Shown here piece by piece: positions 1 to 33,300 of a stretch of DNA of 64,000 nucleotides (the first letter of the stretch is position 1; each line of letters begins with the position of its first letter). Under the pieces are notes generated by a model that was given only the letters and a program-made list of their open reading frames with translations, ran no database searches and was not told the DNA's origin. This stretch comes from Limanda limanda (lineage: Eukaryota; Chordata; Actinopteri; Pleuronectiformes; Pleuronectidae). The stretch spans positions 23,788,007 to 23,852,006 of the forward strand of contig NC_083637.1 in assembly GCF_963576545.1 (NCBI RefSeq). Reading direction: 5' to 3'. Made by a program: the position numbers and the translations under genes.

Positions 1-107
1 ACTGAGAGAATCCGATCCTTTGTGTGTGCGCTCTTTTTTTTAACCTCTTCTTCCCCTTTTTCTCCCTTGTCGTCACTCTCTTCTCCCTCCCTCCCTCTCT
101 CCCTCCC

Positions 108-201
<94 letters not shown>

Positions 202-393
202 CCTCCCTCTATCTCTGCTCCCTGGTGGTGTGTATGTGTCTGTGTGTGTGAACCGTGGGGATAACAGACGCTCATGTGAGCAGCCTCAGTGGCGGCAGCA
301 GTGACTGGCGAGAAAGAGGAGAGGAAGAGAGCAGGGATAACAGAGCCACCGCCACCATCGTTCTGATCGGATTCACACCAGACATGTGAGAAG
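1..393 (+). promoter_or_regulatory. ldb1: ldb1 upstream promoter / 5' leader
   Basis: This stretch lies directly upstream of the ATG of the long ldb1 isoform. It holds a long CT tract (81-210), a short TG run, then a purine-rich, moderately GC-rich leader ending at the start codon. Three tiny upstream ORFs are visible: 234-251 (ATG to TGA, five codons) and two zero-codon ATG-TGA elements at 274-279 and 384-389. The transcription start cannot be placed from sequence alone, so the split between promoter and 5'UTR is unknown. No clear TATA box was seen; the CT tract fits a GAGA/pyrimidine-initiator type promoter, which is inference. Confidence 0.55.
81..210. repeat. CT/CCCT low-complexity tract
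   Basis: About 130 bp of nearly pure pyrimidine on the + strand, (CT)n interspersed with CCCT units. Mirror-symmetric polypyrimidine of this length can adopt triplex (H-DNA) structure. It sits about 180 bp upstream of the ldb1 start codon. Confidence 0.95.
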
Positions 394-20319
<19,926 letters not shown>

Positions 20320-22290
20320 AGCCCCAGAGCGCCGTAACCTCAACACAAGCCCTTGTCTGTCACTCCTCGGCCCCCACCCCACCCGAACCCCTAAACAGCC
20401 ACGAGTGCAACAGCAACAGTCCATCGTCTGCTCACCAACCGAGACATCACTGTAGAGCTCAGATTCAACACACACACACACTAACACACACACAGGTAGC
20501 CCGAGGGAGCTCGTTCTGTCCTCCTGTGCCAGAGGAAGTTTTACAAGTTTTTAATATTTAGGCACCGTGTCCCACCTCCATCTCCCATTCCTCATCTCAT
20601 ACACAAAACGTCCCATCTGCTCTTGCTTATTTTCAGTTTGGACAGTGACCTGGTTAGATGTGACCAAGCAGGAGTGGCGGTTAAATCCAGGGAAGAACTG
20701 TGCACACTGACCTCTCCACGCTGAAGTTTTACACACAGGAAGGGGCGGGGGTACAGGGGATTCAGGGCAGTGGGGCTTGGCGATGGCGGCGAGTTGCTTC
20801 GGGATGACTTGTCCGACCCGTTTCTCTAAACATGTCTCTCAGTTCTGGTCCGCTCTGTTGACGCGCATGTCACTCGTACTGTTTGTTAATAGAGTATAAG
20901 TGTGTATGCGAATGTGTGTGAGTGTACGCGTGAGGAGAGAAAAGAGGCAGTGTGAGCTTCTTTGTGGCTTTTGCTAAAAGCAGATGGACCAGAATTTAGA
21001 ATCCGTCTCTAAAACCATTGACATTCACACACGAGTAGGACACCTTCGATGTGGCACGAGGGAAACATTGCATACACACACACACACGCCCAACTAAACA
21101 TGACAATTGAAGGATTTTGTCCCGCAGTGCCCAAGCCATCTCTGACTAGACTACAGTAAATGCAGTCTTTCAAACAGAACATTTACAACACACGCGCATA
21201 CACACGCACACAGACACACACAGTTACACATTTTAAGAGTTTTTATACAGTATATATTTCCCTAGAATGTTTTTTAATTTGTATTAAACGCCTTCATTTC
21301 AATTGTTACTTTTTTATTTTCTACCAATACTGAAAAGCTACAGACCAAGGAGCAACACAGGACTTTTATCCCTCCCCCCTAAAATATATTGTTTTTATCT
21401 TTTATGTTTATAAAAGAGAAATAATTTAGCGTGGATGTTTTTATTTTGTCTTCTGTTCCGTTTTTGGAGATTTGAATTTTTGTGTATTTGTGCTTGTATA
21501 TTTAAGGTAGTAGCAAAGTTCTGTCTGACTGTAATAAAATGTATTCTTACTTAGATTTACCTAAAGCCATCCCGATCTAATGTAAAGAAAACAAAAATAG
21601 GAAAAAGGAGAAAAAACACTCATGAACCTGTCCCCTCTATCTTCCATCTGCTCTCTTTCCTCCTCCCTCTTTTTTAAAACTTATGTAAATTAAATTACAA
21701 AAATCCCCAGGGGGTACAGTGGCGCCATGAAGAGACGGTTTTACCGTTTCCGCTGATTTTTTTTCTTTCTTTTTCTAATTTATTTTGGCAGAAATTCATT
21801 CATGCTTTTAGTCTATACAGGAAGTGATTTTTCACTTTCTGATCATCCCAGTTCGCATTACTGATGTCAAGTAAACGTGCTCATTTAACCAGTTGATTTC
21901 ATGTTTTGTCACTGGCTGAAACAGAGATTTTTATTTAATTTAATATTTGTCTAAATCATCTTCATTTCTGTGAATTCTCATAAGCAACTGTTTGAAACCA
22001 TCAATCATACACATCTTCTAAAACCAGCTTAACATTAAGTTCAGCTGGCAGCAATTAGGTAGCAAATCTGTAAAGTCTGACTAAATACAGCTGAAGCTCT
22101 ATTATTTTTGTACATTTCCATTTTGTTACAGTTGATTCCAGCAACGGCTCTGATTGAGTTTGAATGGTGACTTGTACCTTCTCCAAACCCTGTAGAAAAA
22201 ATCATTGTTTGATATATATTTTTTGATTTGGTTAGTTTCTGCCCTTGATAATTAATGTATGGTACAAATAAAAAGATACATTTTCACTTT
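20320..22290 (+). other. ldb1: ldb1 3'UTR with two poly(A) signals
   Basis: AT-rich sequence after the ldb1 stop with no further gene. AATAAA signals lie at 21533-21538 and 22267-22272, suggesting alternative 3' ends. Short CA runs occur near 20469 and 21076, and a TG-containing stretch near 20900. The exact 3' end is inferred from the distal signal. Confidence 0.7.
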
Positions 22291-25200
22291 AAAAGACTTT
22301 GTGTTGTCGTTGGATTTGTTATGACCACACACCTTTTGTTGATCAGTAGTGTTTCTGGGTTTTGGTCATTAACACTTTTTATTTTATTTAGCTGTGTAGA
22401 TCAGATGAGTCCTTGACTTGACAAGTAAGGGAAGCAACATTTTGCCCACTTGATTTGTCTGACTGGATTGTATTACTGAAGAAGAGAACCCAATACATTT
22501 TTTTACAGCAGGCAAAATATGTTCCAATGTAAGCATGGTTGCCTAAACTGCTGTCATGTTCAGCTTTGCAATATGTAAACCTATCTTTCAACTAATGGAA
22601 ATAATGGGAGTTTTCACGACGGGAAACCTGAAACTTGAGGTTTTGTTTAGGGTTCTCTCTGCTCCTCTGTAGCTGGGACCGTAAAAAGTCTCAAGGATGA
22701 ATCCTCTCTGTGGATACACATGTTAAAAATCTGACTTTTGAGGACAATATGGGGTCCTTTAATTACAGCAAGCAATACTTACAGTGTGACTACTTCACTT
22801 ACATTGAATAATTGTACCTTCAATTGCCATCATATAGTTGAATACCTTGTTTTTACCTTCTGCATTTAGTATGATAGTCACAGTACAAAAGAGCCTGGAG
22901 ACAGGGTGAGAGTGTGGTGGAGAGATGCTCCGACTGGCTGGGAGCCAAAGTCGGGACCTGCTGTGTGGTTGGCACCCTAACCATTTGGCTGCTGGGTCAA
23001 CGTTGGGGACATGCGCCTCAGGCGGTAGAGAGGGTCATTCACTAACCAGAAGGTTCCAGTCTTGCCCAAGTGTCCTTGGGCAAGACAGCGAACGCTCACA
23101 TGCCCCTGGCGGCAGTGTCACCAGGGTGTGAATGATGGTTGATAGAAAAAGCGCTATGTATAGATGTGCTCAATGAATGTGTGTGTGAATGTGATTTGTA
23201 CTGTAAAGCACTTTGAGACTACAAGAACGCTACATGCTGTTAATAGAGGCCATTTACCAAACACCTTGAAAGGACCTGGAAACAAATGCAGCAAAGATTT
23301 TTCAAAAAGTGTGTGCAGAGGCTGAGATAATCTCACTTTGCTTCCTAGTATTGGCTTCAAAAACACAGAACATATACCCAAAATGTTTGCAAAGGATTAT
23401 TTTCAGTCTAAAGGCACGGACCAGTTCTCAAAGTGAGTCTTCTTGAACAAGAAGGGGTAAGGGAACAAAGCTTGACGTGTGGAGTGGAGTGCTGGTGGTA
23501 AACAGCTGCATTCATGCCACACGGACAAGTGATGCGCCGCCTGTGACTCTTCCTCTCACCTCTGTGCAGTGACACCTCTCTGTAGTGTGACTGTTGTGAC
23601 CCGTCAGTGAAGTGAAGCTGTGTGAAGACAGGCTGGAGGCTGTGCTGCAGGCTGTCCCGGAGCTCCTCAGATCTCCTCCTGAAGGCACAGACACATGCTG
23701 CTGCTCGGTGCTTCCAGCTTGCTGGTAAATTGCTTCCTCCTGTCGATCCAGGTCTACAACAGTCCTGGAAGAAAAAAGGCAGCTACAATGAGAAGTGGAT
23801 GGGAACACAAGGAGCCTCTCGAGGGCAGATTGTAGATCAGTGCTCTGAGGCCTTGATCGGATTCACTCACATTCACTCAGGATACTGTTAGTTTCCTCTT
23901 TCTCAAACTATGTGTTGTGAAGAAGATGTCACAGCTGGTGCAGTTTGAGAATGCATCTAGCAGTTCTGTCATTGCGGCACAGAAAAGTGTGGCCCAGTGT
24001 GTGTATGACTGACCTGGAAAGATATTTTTGTCCTTGCATGCAAATGCTTTATTGTCAGTTTTGCTAGACATGGTGGCTGTGGCAAAGTAGGAACAGCGGG
24101 TTGTCTACTAACCAGAGTTCTACTGGTTCTATCTCCGCCTTCTCCAGTCTGCAAATGTCCTGAACCCCACTGAAAATCCCTGGCAGTATGTAAAATAACG
24201 TGTGACCGAATAAAACTTGTACCATAAAGCAGTAGGAGTGAGTGTTATGACCAGAAAAAGTGCTACATAAATTCATTCCATTCATTCTGTAACAACCACA
24301 CAGGCCATGGTTTGTGCCCTGAGTCCTTATGATGGGCCGTCTACTCTTGTCTGAATCAAACACTTCTCCATTTTTCAAACCTACAAAGTGAGGAGGACGA
24401 GCAGCACAAGTGAGAATCTCTTTGACACTGTGCTCCGTCCACAACCCTCCACTACAGTCTGCGTCACACAAACATCCCACCAGGCAACTCTCACACTCCC
24501 TATTCAGGCATTTACTGCGCCCACTGTGTCACAGTGTAGCAGCGGAGCTGTGGGTGAGAGTCCCAGCTGCCTGAGACACTGAGCCACTCCGACATTGACA
24601 GACACTCTTTGTTCTCCTTCTGGATCATGGTGTGTAAGGGAACTCTACTTAATAACTACTTACTTTACTTAATAACTACTCATGCTTATAGCAGACATTC
24701 CCATCTTGGGTGCAGCTCGACATCCTCTATTCATGTCTTGCAGAAGTTGATCCTGAGGTCACCTGAACTCAACGGTGACCTATTGCTGTACTCTGGTCGA
24801 CCTCTGTTTATCCTTTGTTCGACAAGCACCTTTGCCACACATGACACTATTTCCTGTCCAACACATTTAGGATGCAACCCATAGGTCACGCCTTTAACGA
24901 CTATATGTTCCAGACACAGAACAATACATTCACCCCCCCCCCCTGTGTGTTTTTGATCAGGGCGTCACCCACACAGAGCCACTTTAATATGGGCACAGAC
25001 ACTTTTTCATCTCACTCACAACATCCACCTTGCCTCTGTGATTTTTTCTGCAGAAATCTTTTGCAAATAAACTTTCAAAGACAACTTGTCTCAGAACCTT
25101 GTTTATTGACCAATTCCCAACACAACTGATACAGCACTTACTTCCCAATCCCAGTGAGACAGGGTGGGTCATACCTTGGCTCATATTTCTATTGTCTTCC

Positions 25201-28200
25201 TTTCCCAGCATTTTAATGACCTAGTTGTTGTCCTTCCATGGTCTTTTCTGAATTTGTTAGAGAACTTGTTCTTCTTACCCTATCATCTATTTAAGGATAG
25301 AGTAATAGCAAGTGTGAGGATCTCGATCCATCTCCAACTTCAACTTCTCATAAGTGAAACCTCAGGCCCTGAACAGGCTTACGACCACAGATGATGCTGC
25401 TGCAGTCACCTCCTTCCAAACACACAGTGTGTCAGCTGTTGCTCCAGAGAAACAAATAAACACTTCCTGGTGTCATTTTACATTTCTAATATGAATTCTC
25501 TTAATCCATGTACAGATTTCAGGAACGAGTATTTCCATTTTTCTGCTATTCTCAGATAAAACTGTTTATGTTTTGCATCAACTAAATAAAGTCTCTGGAG
25601 TTATAAGAAACAATTAGTGAGACCATCACAGAGATAACTCACAGGCTATTTCCGTTTGTCAAGTGGAAAAACGAGGAGAAACTAAAACCATTTGTCTGTT
25701 AATATTTTAACGTCTTTGATTTAGTGCCCAGCGTTGATCCTCATTCTACATTGACGGCGAAATGGCTGTAAATGTTTGGGTGATGAAGTGTGAAGTCGGA
25801 GAAGAGCTGCACTGATGTGTTCCATTTGATGAACTTCTAAGGAAGCGTTCACGTTCTAAAACTCAGAGTATGCACATCAGTGAGACATAAATCACAACAA
25901 AGTGCACATCAGGGAGAAATCCTATCTCGCAGGGCCACTTCCTCTTTGTCATAACTCTCACCGAAAGTGCAATTACATGCATTTAAGATACAGAACTTAC
26001 GGAAGGTCGGGGGTTTTATCGTAAAGATCGTAAAATTGTAAACGTAAAGGGAGCTTAAGTTAGGTGAAATAGCTTCAGGTTAGTGCACACATATATTCTA
26101 TTATTATACTCACTGTAGGCAGACAGTTATAAATACAGCCATATGTATTTGTCTGGTGTTGGTCACAAGCTGAGTTAAAGTTCGTGCTGCAGTGTGAAAT
26201 GTAGTGGAGCGCTGTCTTTCAAAGGTCACAATGTGCATGGACGTGGGACCATGCGGAACGACAGATTTATTGAACCGTTCTGACTTTAACTCTTTAGGTT
26301 TCCCCAGCAGCATCATACATTCCTCAAGGTATAACCCTATGCTCTTTGGGTCTAAACAGTTTCTGCTTGACTTCAACCGGGCAGGTGAATGCTCAGACTG
26401 TGCGTGTGTTTGTATGTAAAGAAGGTTTGTGTGTAACACATTAATGTTCCCTCTCACTCCAGCCCACACTGCTATTCGTCTGTTTTTTACTTCTCATTCA
26501 TTATACTCCATTCGTCTTCCCCTCTCCTGCCTCCTCTCATCTCCCTCTCTGTCTAATGACACAATAAAAGCAGAGCTCGTCTCATTTATTCCGGAAATTG
26601 AGGTGCTCCGCATAGTCTGTAGCAGAAATATTGCACCCCTGGTAGTTAACTTAATTTACCCGGCAAGGCATAAGGTCAAAACTGGCAATCAGCAACTGTT
26701 GCTTTAAACTGAAGATAAAACCATCAGGCACTTTACAGTATGAGTTAAGTGCAGAGAACAGAAATATGGACAATAATTCTTGTTCAAAGACGTCGACAAA
26801 TGTGAATCAACAATCTGCTGTAGTTAAAAAGCAGTGATGTGATTTTGTATGTGGCTGACTCATCGAGTTTACTGCGTTTGATCATGTTAATGCCAGAAAA
26901 CTGCCATTAAACCTCAAGCTCCTAGAAAAAGGAGTATCTGGGATGAGATTAAGCTCCGTCGTTTTGATTTCCTGAATAAAATTTAAGGGGGCTCATGTGC
27001 GCATTTGTGAGGAGGAGCAGCTCAAACAGAAATCCTGGTTATTTTCTGTGTGCTTCAAATCAGCAACAAGTGGCCACATATTACAGAGACAAGGGACTCT
27101 TCAATCACATCCATGTGTGCAGCCTCTCCATAATTCATGTCTCGACAGCATTTTGTATCCCCAGCCTCACCCTGATGATTTTCTCTACATTAGAGGAAAA
27201 CATTGCACCAGCAGATGTTCAGCCTCCTCGACAGGACGCAGATGGTTTATCACTATCATTCTTCTCTGCTGGAATCAGCCAGTTTTCAATCACCAGGGTT
27301 AATGGGAACACAGAGAGCACAACACTTTGCTTTGAGGCGCGCTGCTGTCAATCACCCACTAGCGATTCTAGACAGAATCCCCCAAAACTCTCCCCCGTAA
27401 ATGATGAGACATTTAACTGCACGATGACACACAAACAGTCTAATCACTTGAGGTCTGTGTCTCCATGGAGATCCAGACGCAGCACTCAGTGTATTCAGAT
27501 CCACGGATTACAGATGAAACGACTCATGCTGATGCTCAGACTGTTGCAGGGACATATTGATCAAGGTCTGCATGAGCTGTCAATGAAGGAGAGCCAATAA
27601 TAACAAAGATACATTCTAAAAATCATTCTCTTTAAAAAGAGAATTGACACAGGGCAAGAGAAATTTGAAAACCAGGATATTAAGAGAAAACTATACAAAT
27701 CTATAGGGCCTGGTGACTTGGACAAAGGTTTGATCAAGATAAAAAAGTTAATTTAAAGAATATGTGTTTGTTATACCTCCTGACTGTGCAAACAATGTGC
27801 ATGGGCCATATATTGATATACATAGTGAACTTTTGTTATGTTGCTATTGATGGAAATTGTGCATATTGTTCTAATCCCCGGCCCTACATGAATCATGGCT
27901 CGCGCTGCTCTTCAGTGAGGAGACCTGCCTGCAGGTTGTCGTCACTCGTGATTCTCCTGAAACTCTGTTTTTATCTGCTTTACCGTCAATCAAACCTTTC
28001 AATACTCAACACTAATCCAATCACATATCTATGATAGCAGTACCAGTCCACATTTAGCAGCCACTACTATCGTTCTTTTCTCTCAGGTTTTAAGCAATTA
28101 TTTTAATTCTTTAACTAATTTCTAGTCATTCATTAGATTAAAAGGATTTTAAATGATCAATATTAACACATGGACTTTTTTTTCTTATTTGATATTATTA

Positions 28201-28640
28201 TACTCATGAATCAGTGAATTATTTTATAACGTAACATGTGGATACTTTTTACATCATCTCACAGAATGTCACACAGTTGGTAAATTAAGCTGTTTGATAT
28301 TTATTTCATCTCATTAATATATACATTATTTAAAAGGCATCAACAGGCAAATCTAATCTTCTTCTACTTATTATTATAATTTTCAACACATTGAATGGAC
28401 TTTGTCAAGTGAGGTGTGTATCTTATGTATCTTAAATAATAAATATTATTATGGGATAATATTTGATTATTTGGTACTATTATTCTACACTATTACTTTA
28501 TTTCATTTAACAATATGTGGAAGCATAATTTGGATGATTAGTCATTTCACATTATAATTATCATTATTATAAAAAAAAATGATGTGGTTGAAATGAAATT
28601 AGTTGTGTGTCATAGAGAATGTGTGTGTGTATTATCTGCG
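22290..28640. other. ldb1-armh3 intergenic region
   Basis: No gene is recognisable. A tRNA-derived SINE-like repeat lies at about 22885-23240; the rest is AT-rich unique-looking sequence. An open frame of 201 codons (26995-27600, +) has no recognisable domain and is not called as a gene. The human HPS6 position corresponds to this interval (opposite strand), but no long minus-strand frame is present. Confidence 0.6.
22885..23240. mobile_element. tRNA-derived SINE-like repeat
   Basis: Contains GGCGGTAGAG…GGTCATTCACTAACCAGAAGG, a tRNA-like head, followed by the conserved CAAGTGTCCTTGGGCAAGAC block and a GTGTGAATG…TGTAAAGCACTTTGAG tail that recurs across fish genomes. A second tRNA-like head in reverse orientation (GGTTAGGGTGC on the minus strand) lies at about 22925-23000. 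Boundaries are approximate and the family name is not assigned. Confidence 0.6.
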
Positions 28641-28731
28641 GCTGAGCAGCAGGGGGCCACGGGCAGCAGCAGTATGCTAACAGAGGCTAGTGTTGTCACA
28701 AGGATTCACACATTTGAATTCTTCCTTTGAG
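28640..28731 (+). promoter_or_regulatory. armh3: Candidate armh3 promoter / 5' noncoding exon
   Basis: A GC-richer segment ends in TTTGAG|GTAAGA, a consensus donor at 28732. The first armh3 coding exon opens with an acceptor at 30301-30306 followed by 8 nt of leader. A noncoding first exon here is therefore plausible. A CTCF-like AGCAGCAGGGGGCCAC motif lies at 28645-28660. The transcription start is unknown, and 28740-30300 would be intron. A 96-codon open frame at 29388-29678 within that intron is unrecognised. Confidence 0.45.
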
Positions 28732-30314
28732 GTAAGAATAAAAACACTCTTCACTAAGCTGGGACCTGTTTGAACAATCTAACACATCCATGTTGTCAGT
28801 GAGCGCAGCCACACGTTTGACAGCTAACCAGAAATCAGTGTCTGACAGGCGTTTGCTAGTTAGCTAGTTAGCTAGTTAGCTTTAGCTGGAGGGACTGAAC
28901 GTGACGGTGTTTTTCCTTGTGGAGACCAAACTGCTGATAAACACTATGACTGTCTACCTGGAGTCGACTGAACAACAACACGTGTCTGTGAAAGGGAACC
29001 TTCTGCTGTTTACCTGTGAAACACCGGGAGGTAGAGATTGGTCTGTTAGCTCATGCTAGCTAGCCAGCAGGTTGTATCATGTGCCATCGGCTTTAACAAA
29101 TATCAGCTGATTTTATTCAGGAAATCTAACAGAGCTACTCACAGTATTCAAAAGTTGTTTTTCTCTACTAAAGTGACCTTCATGTTTCCTGTCCACTGCT
29201 CGACATGTCAGTGATTTGAAGTGTAACACAACACCAGCCCAGGACAGACACAGTGTGAGACAGTCTGGAGAATAGTTCTGAAAGTAGCTGTTTAAATCAG
29301 TGGTCGTGACAGATGTTTACCATTAAGGTGACACAGCAAAATGACTCGATATGAGTCTCAGATCCGTCGTGACAGGAGAGTCCAGCTGTGAACAGCAGAC
29401 TGACACGGAGGCTTAATGGCACAGGCCGCAAGTTAATGGAATCAGTGACAGCAAACATCTCGATCGCTGAGCTACTTAATAATGTGGCTTCACTGCTGAG
29501 GGGATCCTCTGATCCTGGAGCAGGCGAAGCAGAGAAATCACCAACAAATCAATCCTATGAAACAACTAATAGAGTTGATCCATGTGACAAATATTGTCTG
29601 TGCAGCTTTTATCTCTCTGTCATACAGTTAAATCTTTGGTCCATCTCCTGGGCGTCTTTGCCTCCTAACCTGATTTAAACCTCAGCTTTTATTCTATGTG
29701 TTTAATAATGACATATTGTAAGGTGTCCGTAGGTGTATAGAGGCGCTGTGAATGTTTTTATTATTATTATTATTAATAATAATAGAATACAGTGTTACAC
29801 CACTGAGTCATTCTGAGTCAAATCATCGCACTTTTGTTTTGCACAGATCTTGTTGAAAATGTTCATTGTGAGTGATTATAAAAGTTGAATTGCGGAAAAA
29901 CTCTTTTAAATGTTATACATTTAATTTAAGTAGATATATGTTATGTCATCAAGAATACCTCCTGCAAGTTTTAGTTTATGAGTTGTGGCTGAGATATCGT
30001 TATGTACACAGGCGATATTGTTCATTTTGATTGAATTCCTTATACTTAGACTGTCCTCTCTGCAAACAACTCTATGTGCAGCTACTCCACGGCTCGAATA
30101 TGATATTAACTCTGATTTAATAGCCTTTACTACCACAGTGACCATGTTTCAGGAATATATTTATTTATTAAAATGTATGCGAAAGTATTTAATCTTCACC
30201 TATTTTATAAAAATGTACGTCCTTAGGAATGAATGGGCCTCGAAGTGTGATGGTATTCAAACTTGCTTGGATTAGTACTTTTCTCACTCATTGTGCCTCT
30301 TTTCAGACTCAGTC

Positions 30315-33300
30315 ATGTCTCAGGTGGAGAAGAAGGCCGGGCTGCTGAGACGGTCGTCGTCCTCTAAAAAACCCTTGAAAGAGAAGGTGGTGCTGATGTA
30401 TGATGAGATTTTTGCAGTGAGTATATCATTAAAAGAAAGTGAGTGGTAAACGTTTTGAGAAATAAATTCACGTTCAAGTGTAAACAGTGTCCTGTCTGCT
30501 CTGTTTTAGAAAGAGGATCCAGCCAAAAACAACCCTCGCTTCTGGGATGAGCTGTTTCTTATGAAGGTAAAAGAAAGAGAAAGATACTTGAGTAGAAATG
30601 TTTGTGGCAGAACAGGAACTCTCTCATGGTTCTCTTTTGTGTCCTTCTGTGGTGTTCTAGGTGAACCTTGAGTACCTTGAGACCAAGTTGGAGAGTGTCG
30701 ATGGGGAAGAAGTTCAGCGAATTCAAGACAACATCAACTCCCTGTTCCACCACTGTGTTCAGGCTCTGGGTGAGGAGCACCAGATCAAAGTGGTCAACGC
30801 CCTGCAGGTAATCACACCTTATCTTTACATTAAATTTTCTGATTCAAAAAAGCACAATCTCAATTTATATTTGACACTGTGAACAGCACATTGTAATTTC
30901 TATGAGTTGTCTATTTTTTGTGGGAAAATGTTTAAAATTGCGTTGCAGGTCGATTTAAGCTGTGCCCGCCCCTAAATATTCTGCTTGTGTTCCTAACATT
31001 TTCAGTAAGGAGCTTCAGTGCTCCCAGTAAAAAGTTGGTCTGGAGCTCTGCCCTTAAGGATGATAACAAGACTGTAACTGTAGTCAAATGAAAGTCGACT
31101 CATCTGATCTGAGTGATGGGAATTCATTCACATTCTCGTGCTCTTCTATCCTCTATCCGCAGACTCTGTGTGCACTTTTCCGAGGGGTTCATCAGAAGAA
31201 CAAATCGACGTCTGGCTTTGACATCATCAACATGCTCATGGGGTTCGACAAGGCCGAGCAAAGGATGAAAGTATGTGAAAAAAACAACTTGGGAGTGGAT
31301 GAAAGGAGCGAATGAGATTGATGATAAAAGGAAGATCATTTTCTTGTGTGTCTCCTGCAGGACCTGATGGAGAGACTGGACAGTCTTCTGTGTGGCGACG
31401 GCTCAGAGAGTCTCAAGAGCCTTTGTCTCAAACTGCTCCTGTGTCTGGTGACGGTGAGAACAGAGGATTTATAACCTGATGAGCTTCGGGAAAAGTTTGT
31501 TGTCCTACAAAACACGAACGAATATGTGAAATTTGTCCACAGGTAACAGACAATATCAGTCAGAACACCATACTGGAATATGTGATGATCAACAGCATCT
31601 TTGAAGCCATTCTACAAGTAAGTGATGAGTGGACGACTGTGTCTCATTCTTTTTTCTGGAGTTTTTAGTATTTTTTATTATAAACAATCTTTCCTCTCCT
31701 ATCTGTTCTCTTCAGATTTTGTCTGATGTCTCCAGTAGAGGGCAGCATGGTTATGATGCTGTGGTGCTTCTGGCCCTTTTGGTCAACTACAGGAAATATG
31801 AGGTGTGTACATACAGTCTATGTATTATACACATATGATGACTATGTGACTGAACTTGTTTATATGATATGAAGCCTTTTGGGCCGCAGAATGGTGCAAT
31901 ACAATTGTTGTTGGCTGTAGAATAAACACTCGCCAGTGACGACTGTGCATCTAAAAACATCAAATGAAAACTACCCTCTCTGTTTGACTCTAAACTGTTA
32001 TTTGAGCTGCTGTAATAGAGGAAACAGTTGGAGCAGCTCGCAGCTCTCTAAGACTCTTTTTAGCACAAGATGTACAGCTGTGGGGTGTCATCTCTGTGAG
32101 CTCTTTTCAGTTCATTGTTGCCCTATGTATGCTCAAGGGAAATGAGGGGATAATAAGAGAGTAAGACATTCATGAAGCCATTGAAAACCTGTGTTTAAAG
32201 CAGAGTCATTTGACCCTGGAGTGAATGCTGATTGTATGCATTCTCACTGCAGACGAAAGCCAGATGTTAGTGGATGTTAATGGTTTTTGGACCAGTGGTA
32301 AAGTATGTTGATAATAAATGATTATGAAATGAGTGGCAGATATTTAACAGGTATAAAACTCTCTGATTTTTCTGTTAGTCTGTGAATCCATACATTGTGA
32401 AGCTGTCCATTGTTGACGATGAGCCAACACTGGATGTAAGTATGTTGTCCCCTACTTTATCTTCTTACCTGCAGAATAAGAATATAGCTGATTTGATGTA
32501 GGCGCTGGCTTTCACTTCAAGTACATTGTCACAGGTTGGATTGAACCACCGCATTTGTTGTATTTCTCAGGGAATGGGGATGGTTGTCCACCACGCTCTG
32601 ACAGAATATAACAGGTGAGAGCTAAATCTGTCCAAGTGTTGTTTTTTAATGATCCACTGCATTGTGTTCGGAGGCCACTGGCGTCAGCAGTTTGGTTTGA
32701 TGTCTCCCACAAATGTTCTATTTCTATTCTCCTGGGGAAAAAAACAGGCTTTTTATTCTTTCAGTTATTTATATCTGACAGTTTTCTTTGGCGGTCGTTA
32801 ATGTATTTTGGACGAGGCAAGGTTTGGAAATAAAAATGCTGTTTGTGAAGAAGGTCTGGTCTTTCTAGATGTGTGGAGACAGATGAGTCACAGTGATGGA
32901 TGACAGCTTTGTACAGTTTTTAGTTTTTGTGTATAAACCGAATGCCCCGCAGATAATGAATAGCAGGGAGGAGATGTTAGGTAAATGTTTGTGTGTTAGG
33001 TTACAAGTTCTGTGTTTAAGTGAAAATGTCTCTGCGGTGTTCCTTTTTTTCTCCCTTTCCTTTATGTCCTTCGTCTTTTTCTCCACCTTTCAGGCAGTAC
33101 AAAGATAAGGAGGAGGAGAACCAGGGTGGTTTCTTCTCTACACTAACCAGTATGGTAAGTTTTTGTTAGTATCTTAAATTAATCTGTATTTCTTCCATTT
33201 TGATCTTTTATTTGTATTTTAGGAGTTTCATAGGATGCCTTGTATGTGGATGTTTTGCTGTCTTTTAATGATAAATCCGTCGTTGCTTTGTCTATAGGTG

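Noticed and set aside
357..389. Near-cognate ATC in a perfect GCCACC context upstream of the ldb1 ATG
   Set aside because: Not in frame with the main ATG and runs straight into a TGA; ATC is a poor initiator, so it is not called.
22290..28640. HPS6 orthologue expected from human synteny
   Set aside because: No long minus-strand frame or recognisable HPS6 sequence is present.
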